From Ulva prolifera (lineage: Eukaryota; Chlorophyta; Ulvophyceae; Ulvales; Ulvaceae): 64,000 bases of DNA. Numbering within the stretch: the stretch's first letter is position 1; each line of letters begins with the position of its first letter. The stretch is from positions 11,475,874-11,539,873 of the forward strand of contig CM041198.1 of NCBI GenBank assembly GCA_023078555.1, read 5' to 3'. Shown piece by piece: positions 11,839 to 22,268 of this stretch. A program made the translations under genes and the position numbers. The notes beneath the pieces are model-generated. The model was not told the DNA's origin, searched no databases, and saw only the letters and a program-made list of their open reading frames with translations.

Positions 11839-14089
11839 ATGACGACACAGGAAGCGTGGTCTGTCGATGCCATCGGTGCTGGATCTTCTCACTCGGTTGC
11901 AGTAATCAGGAGAGGAGGTGGGCCTCTGCATGTACGTGTGTGCACATCCATCTATGTACTTGCGGGCGATCTCTCTTAAAATTTTATGAATAGGATTATG
12001 CACCAAAATCTAGCATGTTGGTGTCAAACATGGTCACAGCAGGTATCGCTGCCGGACGATCAGGCGAGTCAGCTTTGTGCGTTTCTCTGTCTGTGCTTCG
12101 ACGAGTCCTGTTTGAAATCATCAATGTGAAGACGTTGCTGTACTAATTCATGATCAATATGTATGATTCTGAAGTAAGAGATTCTAGCGTGCAAGATCCA
12201 GGATCTTGCAACGTTTCCTCTCCGCGCACAACAGTGCCACGGGGCACACGTCCGTTCTCAGCCAAAAGCAACCAGATCAATACGCGTCTTCCTGTATCAC
12301 AATATTTTCTCGATCCACGAAGTCAGCGGCAAGACGGAACGCAACGAGCTGGTGCACATTTGTCAGTCTGTGTGCATAGTGGCAAAACAGACGTGACATT
12401 TCAAAATGCACATTGCATCGAAATTTTGCAAAGCGCTTTACATGATTTCAGATGACTGCCAGTTATTGAGCTGGGGCCGCGGAGAAGATGGGCAGCTGGG
12501 GCATGGTGTGGCCCTTGATCAACATACGCCTTGCATCGTCGAAACGCTTGAAGGTGTTGCAGTCGCTCAAGTCGTATGTGGTGCTGAATACACCGTTGCT
12601 ATTTGTGGCGGACAAGTGTACAGCTGGGGCTGGTGAGTCTCCTGCCACAGCGGTGTTGCGCCTGCATGTAAATGGTCATCACAGGCATGTCCAGTGAATT
12701 TATGCACGTATCTGTGTTCTGCTGTTTGAAGGTCCTCACGCATGAATCACCGATGATTCTAAAACGTGTCAGCGCTGAGCAGGGGTGACTTCGGCCGACT
12801 GGGTCACACAGATGGTGCAGATGTGTTTCTCCCCAGGTCGATCCTGCCCCTTTCGCAGTACACTGTCACAACAATATCATGTGGTGATGCTCACACGTTA
12901 GCTGTGCTGACGGATGGCAAGGTTTTAGCGTTCGGGCGGAATCAGAATGGGCAGCTTGGCAATGGATCACTAAATGATAGCTTGGGACCCCTTGCTGTTC
13001 AAGGACTCGGTGACGAAGTTGTTGTTGGGTCTGCATGTGGAGCAGAGCACTCTGTTGTGGTCACAGGCAGCGGACGCGTTTACGCATTCGGATGGGGTCG
13101 ATATGGTAACCTAGGCATCGGTACAGATGTGGACGAGTGCGATTCCCTAGGATTCGACTTACTCTCTACTAATGTCTCATAGAGACTGTGACTTACATGT
13201 ATCATGTGCATACCCACATCAACGTCACAATTAAAGCAACTGAATTGTAGGTGCCTACCTGTGCGAATGCGCGGATTGGAAGATGTTCATGCTGTCCACG
13301 TTGCGTGTGGGTGGCGCCATAGCATGGTTGTGGATGACAAAGGGCAGCTGTTTGCTGCTGGCTGGGGGAAGTACGGCCAACTTGGGCTGGGGGACGGAGA
13401 ATCCAGGTCTATTCCAGTACCTGTATGCATGCCACACAAGGAACCGGTACGATGCACCTCTTTATTGTCCTATAGACGATTTTGTTATCAAAAAGTTTTG
13501 TGATCATTTCTGGCTCTTAGGTTCTTCTCGTGGACGGAGGCTGGAGGCACACGGTTGTGGCCACTGCCACCGCATTGTACACCTGTGGATGGAACAAGTT
13601 CGGCCAGCTTGGTCTCGGTGTCCGAGAAGATGCTTTCTGTCCCACCAGGGTGGAAGAACTGTGTGGCAATGGCACCAAAGTCGCGTCCATTGCATGTGGG
13701 TGGAGGCATTCGCTTGTGGTGACGGAACAGGGATCTGTCTACGCCTGGGGCAGAGCAACAAATGGGCAACTTGGATTTCCGTCGGACAGAGATGTGTACG
13801 ATTTCTATCAATGTAGTTGCCTAAGTCTTGTTTGGTGCTGTAGTTTGCTGCACGCAACTATATGTGGGCATTTGTGAGATGCAAGCAACCTTCCAACACT
13901 TGCATGTCATACAGGAGTGTCCCCACCACTGTACAGTCTCTATGCAAAGACAATATCGATATCGACCACCTTCGGCATGGAACCACGGGGAACAAAGCCA
14001 TGTTCGTGCCAGAGGCAGATAGATATGCCATAGTGCCAACAGATGCGGATGATTGTGGTGGTTCTCCGAAACGAGCCCGGATTCACTAG
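11839..14089 (+). CDS. UVR8: UV-B photoreceptor UVR8 (seven-bladed RCC1-type propeller)
   Basis: Exons 11839-11917, 12452-12632, 12783-13136, 13251-13446, 13521-13795 and 13915-14089 join in phase across GT-AG introns to 1260 nt, 419 residues plus stop (Arabidopsis UVR8 has 440). The protein opens with an RCC1 blade (DAIGAGSSHSVAVIRRG, then LLSWGRGEDGQLGHG) and continues with blades such as GDFGRLGH and GRNQNGQLGNG. Three GWRH motifs (CGWRHSMVV, GGWRHTVVA, CGWRHSLVV) stand where UVR8 keeps the tryptophans W233, W285 and W337 that sense UV-B. Plain RCC1 proteins lack this triad and the C-terminal tail. The tail has ADRYAIVPTD, matching the Val-Pro motif through which UVR8 binds COP1, and ends KRARIH, close to the Arabidopsis end. 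UV-B is known to turn the UVR8 dimer into a monomer that binds COP1 and drives UV-protective transcription. The start at 11839 is the Met directly before the first blade. Confidence 0.92.
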
Positions 14090-15120
14090 TACGTCGATCG
14101 TGCCAGGATCTAGCATGATCAAAAGCTCCACTCCGAGTCCCCCCCCCCCCCCCCCCATTCTTTCTGAGCTGATGGTTTCAAGTGCGAGATGACGTACCGC
14201 ACATCAGATCCAGACTTCCTGCAGTAGTTTTGTGATCAGATATACATCTTCAGACATCTATGAATGTGTCATTGTCCATTTCGGAATCCATGGCATGGTT
14301 GACATTCAATGATCACCAAAATGTATATTCCCGACTGATCTACGTTGAATACGTTGACGGACAGCATGAAGCCTGAAGTCACAAGAACTTTGCTTCAGTG
14401 GCATCCTAACTCGGTGCAGAATGGGCAATTTGTGTAAAATGAAGTGTCACCACAATACCTCAATGGGAGGTACGCGGTCAAGCAAACATCTAAAGCCATA
14501 CCACGCAAGCAAATACGTGGTAGTGCGTTGTATGTCGACCGATCTGCGCGGCTCCATTTGCATTGGCCAATATTCGGACATGTCTGCAGCATCACCATTG
14601 ACCGTTCTGGTTCTGGCTCAACAGAGTCCCCATCCTGCCGGCTGCTCCACTTTGACACCGGAGACTACCCAATGTAAAGGTTCCAAGGGCGAGCTAGAGC
14701 AATAACTGGCAGATCACAGCACTGATGCAGCTGTACAGGCTAGCCTGGCGCAGTAAAGTTTCCAGATCAGGTCAGCCGATCACATCCGGACAAACAATCC
14801 AAGTCATGTCAACACAGAAACTCGGCCACAGCATCAGCAGCAAACTAAGTACATCTCGATCGAGTCCTTGACAGACGACGAAGCAGCAGGCCCCGTATTG
14901 TCGAGTGCGGCACGTGCGCTTGCTGTTGACCGGGCGTTTGTCCGCGCTCGATAGCCACAACTCGACTGTCATGCGATCGACATTTTATTATAACTACTGC
15001 AAATCGGAATCACACAGACCCTGAATGATCGAAATTCTGCGTTTCACTTCTCGTTGCAAAGCAACATCAACACAAATTATACAATCTGGTTGCGTAGTTG
15101 CACAGCTTGCTTCCGCTGCA
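14090..15120. other. Intergenic with poly-C run
   Basis: About 1 kb between UVR8 and the DUF4079 gene, with no supported gene. The main feature is an 18-base C homopolymer at 14139-14156, 50 bp after the UVR8 stop. Confidence 0.4.
14139..14156. repeat. C homopolymer, 18 bp
   Basis: An unbroken run of 18 C just downstream of UVR8. Its length may be unreliable, since sequencing often miscounts long homopolymers. Confidence 0.9.
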
Positions 15121-18100
15121 ATGTCGTGCCGCACTGCTTTTGGATTCGCTGGGAACACCCCCTTCTCTCGGGCAAGGCCAATTTCATCTCGCGCGGTGTC
15201 TGCCCGTGCTGCCAAGCCTACCTGCGAGGGCGCTGCACCCAGAGGACAGGGGATCTATGGCGCGGCTGCAGCATTCACCTTGCTTTGCGCTGACCCCGCC
15301 TTTGCGGTTGGAGGGCAGTATGGCATCCTTGAGGGACGATCTTTCGCACTGCTCCACCCCATTGTGATGGCAGCACTGTTCGGCAGCACATTGTACACAG
15401 GCTGGCTTGGATGGCAGGTGCGCAATAATTTCTATGCGTCTAAGAGGCAAAAACAATCCAAGCCGCGACGTGACACACATTTTAATCAGCGACACATCAC
15501 AATGCAGTGGCGAGAGACTCGGACAATCGGCACGCAAATTAAGGATCTGAAGGCACAACTGCCCGCTGTGGACGAGGAAGGCAAAATACCAGCCTCCCCC
15601 GCTGGAACAGAGATCGCCACCCTTGAAGAGGTTCGACATTACCTTACTGGTCTGTTTTGGTTATTGGCTTGGGTCTTATAGCTGTATACAGCAATACCCC
15701 GTCGAATGAGCTACCCATCGCGGCCACTGTCTCCTGCACCCTCACAAAATATGAATCACCATGTCGTCAGCCTCACTTCGTGGAGAGAGCGGCAAGCAAA
15801 GAGCCGCTGGTGGCACCTGTGCTGTGGCTGTATGTGCAGACGACTGCAATGGCCATACGAGAAGCTGTGAAGTTGCAGCTTCGGCTGCGTTTCTGCGTGT
15901 CATGACAGTGGCCTGTGCCGTCTCAGCTGCATATCTGCGTGTTCACTCCAGGATAGTTCCGCTTCAAGAAATATCGATGCATACGCAATTGTGATTACTC
16001 TGTTACGGGCCCTATGGCAAGTTGATTGCTGCATGCACACGGCAATAGCCGCGCACTTCTTCACAACCTTGCGGGCCTTTCCTGCGGCTCATCAACATGG
16101 CCCAAAACATGACACAAAACACATTCTGATTGGTTTTTGCATGAGTTGCTCCATTGCACGGGCCTTCGACGTGTAGCGTCTGGCGCAGATTGCACTGCAC
16201 GTTCGATGCAAGATGCCACGGGCAGCTGCGTTATAAAGCATATCTACCTTTTAACACAGCGTGTTGCTCAAAATAACGCTCTAAATATGTCGTTGATATC
16301 ATTCGTGGGATTCACTGTTGGCATTGCCACGAGGTGCTCGCGTGTTACGATGAATGTGATTTGTTCTGTGTCAGAGTACGACGACACTTCAGGCGGCATG
16401 CAAGAATTCTCCCGACACGAAGGCAAAGTTGCAATGATTGATGAACCGCTCGAGACTGAGCCAGCTAAGCCAGCTGGCAGACACAAGCGTCGTTGGCACC
16501 AACGAAACTGATGTCCAGCACCGCAGGTACATCATGCAGCGAAACGTGCCGCCTGTTCGACGAAACCCTTGAAACTTGCCTAGCGGCAGAGCAGCAAGCC
16601 GCTGTGTGCGTGTTCGCGCTGAGCCGGCGCAGGCGCTGGTGACTGTGCGCAACACGCATGTTCGATTACAGCTCATGGTAGATACCGCAAGGGTTGGGCT
16701 TGAGTGGCCCCAAATCTGTGCACATGTCTACATCATGCGCATTTGAATCACACTACAAGGTGGATTTTGCGTATGCGTAGTCAGAAAATAGTCCTGGGCA
16801 TGTCGCACACGCAGACTACCATGCATGTTGTCCGCAGCACATAGCGCATGACACCTCTCTGACTCTTAACATTCACACGCCCGCGTGATGGAGACAGTGG
16901 TGCGGTAAACAGAACTCCTGTTTATGTATTCCTGTCGCGTAGAAGCGCGGCAGTGCCGGGCCTGTATGACTGACTTAAATATGAATGGCTACTTGAGGGG
17001 GCACGCCCACCCCTCAGCTGTGGCCAGTTGAAATTTTTTCTGTGGACATCTCCATGCCCTGGTGATCATCACGTATGCAACCTGGCTGCAATGCTGAACA
17101 TACAATGCAGAATAGCATGTGCAGGGGTCCAGGTGATCCTTGTGATTACGGTACAGTGCCCACTTCAATGGGCGTGCATTGTTGCTTTGTCAGCCCGGAT
17201 TTGGTGCAGTGCTGTCAATAGCAAAGCGCCCCTCACCTGTGCCTATCAAAAGCAAGGCTACTTGACTGTAAGTGCAATGACGCACCCCACCCCCTGAGGC
17301 AGAGCTAGAGCAGATATTAGCTGAGATTGCTGTCGTGCCACCGCACATGCCGTCCGGCTCAATGAACACTACCTGATAGCCGTTCAGGCGGGGTTGCCAT
17401 CGTGAACATTAACATTCCTCTCTAAAATATATGCCATGTGTTGACAATGCTCATGTGGCACCTGCGGCACAGCCATGTCTACGGGAGATGGGAAGGTCAG
17501 CTCCGCAATGGCGTGATCAGAGTTGCTGGATGCAGAGTAGCACTGCATGCAGTGTCGCCGTGCACCTAGATGACTGCGTACATGTACCAACACTGCGCCT
17601 GCATGCGTGAGCACTGTGCTGCGTGTTCCTGGGGGTGAATTTCTGTCAGGTCGGCATCGTAGCTGCATGAGAGCCGCACAGCTTTCATGCCGCAGGCAGC
17701 ATGTCCGCTGTGCAGTCAAACTGTCTGCAGAGATCTACCAGAAGTATTATGGCTGCTTTGAAAATGTTTTTGAGCGCATCATGCTTCTGCAGAAAAGGAA
17801 GAGCCTTGTCAACGGTAAGTTCAAAGACCGCCACTTCAACATGGGCTCAATATTGCTAGCAAGTGGAGTGATCATTGCAATTGAAGGCTGCCTGAACACT
17901 TGGTCCCGCACTGGTAAACTTTTTCCTGGACCACACCTCTTCGCCGGGGCTAGCATTGTGGCACTGTGGGCCCTAGCAGCCGCACTGGTCCCAGCAATGC
18001 AGAAGGGGAATGAGGCTGCTCGCAACGCACACATTGCACTGAATGCTGCCAATGTCTCTTTGTTCATCTGGCAGATCCCCACAGGGTACGTCCCAGTAGT

Positions 18101-18265
18101 GCTGTGTAGTAATGCTTCAGATGTTTCAGCATCTTAGCAGCATAGCATTTGCGTGATATGCTGGACACTAATTTTTTTGTTTGGTCCTACACATATCCCT
18201 GAAAACTCTCAACATGTAGGTGGGACATTGTGCTGAAGGTGTTCAAATTCACATCTTGGCCATGA
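15121..18265 (+). CDS. DUF4079 chloroplast membrane protein
   Basis: Nuclear gene for a plastid DUF4079 protein, a family shared by cyanobacteria, algae and plants; its biochemical role is not known to me. Exons 15121-15417, 15508-15649, 17731-18085 and 18220-18265 join in phase. The N-terminus is rich in Ser, Ala and Arg (SCRTAFGF...RARPISSRAVSARAA), as in a chloroplast transit peptide. A hydrophobic stretch ending ADPAFA follows, resembling a thylakoid lumen signal. The domain then shows GRSFALLHPIVMAALFGSTL and GWLGWQ in a first membrane segment, and after exon 3 begins, KDRHFNMGSILLASG, RTGKLFPGPHLFAGA and ALAAALVPAMQKGNEAARN. It ends FKFTSWP, the family's usual C-terminus. The Met at 15121 is preferred over the in-frame Met at 15025 because it opens the transit peptide directly. 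The third exon's start is less certain, and its first ~30 residues fit the family poorly. Intron 2 is about 2.1 kb. Confidence 0.85.
15418..15507 (+). other. In-frame 90-nt intron of the DUF4079 gene
   Basis: The sequence between GWLGWQ and WRETRTIG is open in frame for 30 codons but begins GTGCGC and ends ATGCAG. Family members run straight from the Gly-Trp segment to the Trp-Arg segment, so this is best read as a retained-looking 90-nt intron and not as a protein insert. If it is not spliced, the product gains 30 basic, polar residues. Confidence 0.7.
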
Positions 18266-19682
18266 AGGAAAGAATGGGCAATATGATGAGCGTGGATTAA
18301 TCATGGTGAGCACAAATACATTGCATGGCTGGAAAGGTAGTTGTGTCACACGGCCTGTATAGGATCGTTTTGATCAAGTCCAGTAAAAAGTTCTGTTGAT
18401 CACTGTATTTGCCCGTTTGTGTTGCTGTTACGCTTCCTGGATGTTCCGCTTCCTGAATGATTGTCAGCAAAGCAGCTGCACGTCGATCTTTGCATGTATG
18501 CAGCACGCCTACTTCTAATGGGCCTAGCTGCTTGTTGATGCAGTGTGTGCAACTCGAGACATCCACGGGCGCACTGGTTCAGCTGACTGGCTCCGATGAT
18601 GTATCAAGTGCGTGTGGGCAGCTAATGCAAGTGTTCGTGACAGGGGCGGGCTTAAAATGCCTCATTGTGAACACGATACCTGCTGTCGAATGAAGAACTG
18701 CATAGCCATGCACAATACTGAGCGCTCAACAGGCTTGAGAGCTTGAGAATCCATATGGAGCCGCATGGTCACTTCGGATAGTTTAGCGTACTCGTCTTTC
18801 ACTGGTTTGATTCCAGACATTATCGCAGTCCTCATGAACAATGTCATGATCTTACCAAGGCCCTGAACCAGGAAGGTTCCAAGGCAGCTAGGGACGTGAG
18901 TGGCCTAGACAACACAAGCTTATGAGCTCAAGTAATAGGGAGTAAGCTGAACTAATTGTCACCATGCGAATTGATGCAGTTATAAATGCTAATACAATGC
19001 CCTAAAGTACCTATGAGAACGCCGGTCTTGCTTGATCTAGACTTGGTACTACCTGAACTCGAATGTTGTATCTTGATTAGTTTGAAAGCACCATCTTGCA
19101 CTCCCTTTCAACGCTGCTCCACACCGACGCCTTTGCTTCTCCATGCATGCTCACCACTCGGAGCACTGCCTGTTTTCACTGTTTGCTCGGCACACCACAA
19201 CATAGATGCAATTCACCTTGACGTACTGGATAGTATTCTTAGCCCCGTTCTCAGCCCCAATCGAAAGCGATTTGCAACCCTCTGAGGGTGATTTGGTGCG
19301 CCGGCGCGGGCAACTTGAGATGTTAGGAACTCTGCGCACTTCCGCATCCCGGCGAACGGAACTAAAAGTTGGCTGTTTTGCCCGGCATTTTTGTCCATTC
19401 TGCGTTGGAACAGAGTATCTTGGACCACCGAGCGGTGACAGCGCCAGGGCCTGCGCACGTGGAAATGGCATTAGCCAACACTTTTATCGTGTTTGAAGTG
19501 GAGTTGGCATGTGCAACCACATCTCGACGGAGTGTGGCAGCCAAGACATCATCAATGCGTTTGCGTGGTCCGTCGAGCATATGCGCATCGTCCGCTTCAC
19601 GCAGCGTCTCGGCAAGCTGAATGAGGAGTGTTACAAGTCGGTCATGCACAACGAGTGCAGCCGACTCTGTCACAGAAAGGGT
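18266..19682. other. No supported host gene; possible old element remnant
   Basis: About 1.4 kb after the DUF4079 stop. A minus-strand open frame at 19362-19673 (start TESAALVVHDRLVTLLIQLA) resembles in style the minus-strand fragments at 29.3 and 42.3 kb and may be a piece of an old retroelement gag-type region. The rest shows nothing I recognise. Confidence 0.3.
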
Positions 19683-20062
19683 TGTTATAAGCGAGAACCT
19701 ATTATTATGTGTGCATTAGGAGGTTAGCAGTGCCTATACCTGGAGAGCCGCCAGGTCGTACGAAAGGTCACTACACAGGTCAGGGAGTATGCTGCACTAG
19801 ATGCAAGGCAGTGCAGGAACCTATGGAAGATGTAAGAGAAAGGTTAGATCTTGGACTTGGTCGCATACAACTATATGCGACCGTTCGTGCATGTCTACCG
19901 TGGCCTAATGACAATGGCCCGGGGCGAGCCGCTCACGGGGCGCCCCAAGTATGCTCTTGCATACTATCCTAACATAACACGGGCTGCGCCCTTGGCCACC
20001 ATACCCATGCGCAGACTTGCGCGTCATGCGTTGCATGTGTACCTAGAAACTGATTTATAACA
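19683..20062 (+). mobile_element. Solo LTR, family C, copy 1
   Basis: A 380-bp unit with ends TGTTATAA...TTATAACA, flanked by a perfect 5-bp TSD AGGGT (19678-19682 and 20063-20067). No internal retroelement sequence adjoins it, so it is a solo LTR left by LTR-LTR recombination. A second copy of the family lies at 61429-61822. Shared blocks include the first ~20 bp, the CCTAACATAACA region and the ~80 bp that follow. Confidence 0.8.
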
Positions 20063-20389
20063 AGGGTGACTGTAGACTGCAGAATCGCTCGGTACACATG
20101 CGCGGGCACTTTATGATCTATCATGTCGTGACTGAACTCATCGAGGTGCGCTCGGCGCGTGGCGACTGTGTCGGATACCTGCTTATCACACACATCCCTG
20201 CAATCAGCCTGCAAATTGGGTCGGCGTTCCGATGCCTTCCGCGCCAAGCGGTCTGGGTGCACTTCGTTAGCACCCGCATGACAGTGGCCCGATCCGGAGA
20301 ATTCTGAGCAAGAGGATCAATACTGTCGCCGTGCGAACTGCTGGCGCTAGCAGGGGAGGGCGTCTTTGTGCGCTTGTCACGTCAACCTT

Positions 20390-20427
<38 letters not shown>

Positions 20428-20512
20428 TGGTCATTTGCGCCAGAACGAGCAGCGGACGCTATATCATTCGTAGCAGTCGGGAGTGCCGAAGGCGCGTCCA
20501 TGACAGGCGTGG
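20063..20512. other. Old repeat sequence with long poly-C run
   Basis: 450 bp between two solo LTRs. A plus-strand frame ends SVARSGEF-like at about 20307 but has no domain I recognise. The region holds a 35-base C run at 20392-20426. Confidence 0.35.
20392..20426. repeat. C homopolymer, 35 bp
   Basis: An unbroken run of 35 C, the longest homopolymer in the window. In a plus-strand frame it would read as polyproline, but no gene is supported. On either strand it is a strong G-quadruplex or i-motif candidate. Its exact length is uncertain. Confidence 0.9.
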
Positions 20513-21140
20513 TGTTCGAATGCAAGCGCGAGTGGAAGCGTCATACCGTAAGTTTAGTTGGGCGAAATGTTAAGTATGTGTGCGGAGTACTTAGCACATG
20601 ACGCCTGAGATCTGGGATCACACCTGCATGGTCAGTATCTGAGTCAGATACTTGAGCCATGACCTTGTTCGACCTTGTCACAATGCATGAGCCTGCGGGC
20701 AGCAGTGTGGTGACAGGTGCACCCACGCACAGACGATCCGCGGATCCAGTGCAGGGGTAAGCCGCCAGCCGAGATTGTCTCGATGTAGTGAGAGAGATCC
20801 CGTGAGGGTTTCTCGCCGTAACCTTGAGTGTCCAGTGTGCATATAGGCATGTGCACACTGAGATCTGTAACCATTCTTATCACTGTTTCACGGTGCTAGT
20901 TGTATCCTGATTCTTCCCCGCATTCCTCGGTTCTACCTCTGTGCGCAGCAGGTATGGAATGCTGGTTGCCTGACTTGACCTGAGACTGCGCGTCTGACCT
21001 GCAGATGAGTGACTGTCTGACCGACCTATACAGAGCTGGAATGTGTCTTCTCATTCGCGGGCTGGTGACTGCCACGTGTCACCCCGTGCGTGCATTCGCA
21101 TGTGCACCTGCCTTGGGCGCTACGAGGCACTTTCACAACA
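20513..21140 (+). mobile_element. Solo LTR, family D, copy 1, split by another LTR
   Basis: Ends TGTTCGAATGC...TTTCACAACA, with perfect 5-bp TSD CGTGG at 20508-20512 and 21141-21145. Without the insert it is about 276 bp and closely matches copy 2 at 29692-29969. The insert is the copia-type solo LTR at 20676-21022 plus its TSD. Confidence 0.85.
20676..21022 (-). mobile_element. Solo LTR of the Copia family inside the family D LTR
   Basis: A 347-bp relative of the LTRs of the full Copia element at 21899-28485, in the opposite orientation (starts TGTCACAATGCATGAGCCTG). It has a perfect TSD GACCT at 20671-20675 and 21023-21027. The unoccupied version of the same site is seen in the family D copy at about 29849, where GACCT occurs once. 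It differs from the full element's LTRs at many sites, so it is older. Confidence 0.85.
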
Positions 21141-21878
21141 CGTGGGAGCCGTGGTGTCCAGACTCTTCAACATCACTTCCACCAGAGGCTGTGTTCATAC
21201 GGTACGAGGCTGCTCCTCGGGATCATACGAGCGTTCGCGGGCAGTAGGCTGGAACTCAACCGTGCTGCAAGAGCGCGTGGCGGCAGTGACCGAAGCATGG
21301 GCCGGCTTTACCGCCGGCTCTGCGCTCGCTACCAACCATTCCCAATGGTCTCTAAGCGTCCACACGGTTGGTCCAACGGCTAGGGAGCAGCCGTGCTGGA
21401 GGGCATGCGAATTCACCGCTGCCACGACCGCAGTGGACAGTGTGCGTGGACAGTGTGTGCGCTCAGAGCATTGATGTTGACTGACATGTGCGGATCGGAC
21501 GCCATAAGCATGTCTGGGGAGAAATCCTGCTGGATCGGTGGTCCGCGTTTGGCTAGTCCCAACGCGGGCTAGGGTCGCGATCACCACGACCACCGCCACG
21601 GCCTCGGCCGCGGCCTCTGCCACGCCCGGTGGGAGTGCCCCGCTCTGTCGGAGCAGCACCACTCACGGCGACAGCCGCAAAAGCCGTTGCCGAAGTAGCA
21701 CGCCGGGGCTGTGCTGAATGCTCGGCTTGCTCACGATCAAGCAGACGGCACAACGCGCGAATGGGCTCTAGATCCCTCAAGTTATACTCGTTGTATAGCT
21801 CCGTGATGCTCTGCTCAAGCAAGTGTTTGCGAGCCACGGTATGGGAAACGCGACCGAGCGTGTAGGTGCGATGTGTGC
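21141..21878 (-). other. Remnant of an older element with an Arg-Gly-rich frame
   Basis: A minus-strand frame (about 21553-21886) has helices (ARKHLLEQSITELYNEYN, IRALCRLLDREQAEH) and then an Arg-Gly run (GRGRGRGRGRGGGRGDRD) near its end. The Arg-Gly tail suggests nucleic-acid binding, and the setting suggests an old retroelement gag-type product. This is inference, and the family is unknown to me. The hAT-like element interrupts it on its upstream side. Confidence 0.35.
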
Positions 21879-21898
21879 CCCCCAAACAGAGTTGCATT

Positions 21899-22251
21899 TG
21901 TCAGAAAAGCTATCTTTGTGCAGGGCGGACGCGCAGTCCTCATTCAGGTTAGGTCAGGACAGCCAACATCTCATACCTGCTGCGCACAGAGGTAGAACCG
22001 AGAGATGTTGAGGGGAAGTGCTAGTACCGTGAAACAGTAAAGAGAATGGTTACAGATCTCAGTGTGCACATGCTTATATGCACACTGAACACTCAACACT
22101 CAAGGTTACGGCGGGAAACCCTCGCACGATCTCTCTCACTACATCGAGACGATCCTAGCTGGCGGCTTACCCCTACACTGGATCCGCGGATCGTTCGTGC
22201 ATGGGTGCACCTGTCACCACACTGCTGCCCGCAGGCTCATGCATTGTGACA
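21899..22251 (-). repeat. Copia 3' LTR
   Basis: 353-bp long terminal repeat next to the purine tract. By eye it is identical to the LTR at 28133-28485. Confidence 0.93.
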
Positions 22252-22268
22252 CTCCCCCATAAACCCTG

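Noticed and set aside
11839-14089. Generic RCC1 or Ran exchange factor
   Set aside because: Three GWRH motifs and the C-terminal RYAIVP tail are UVR8 features absent from RCC1.
20331-20601. Plus-strand protein with a polyproline run
   Set aside because: The run is a C homopolymer, and the frame then enters a solo LTR; no gene support.
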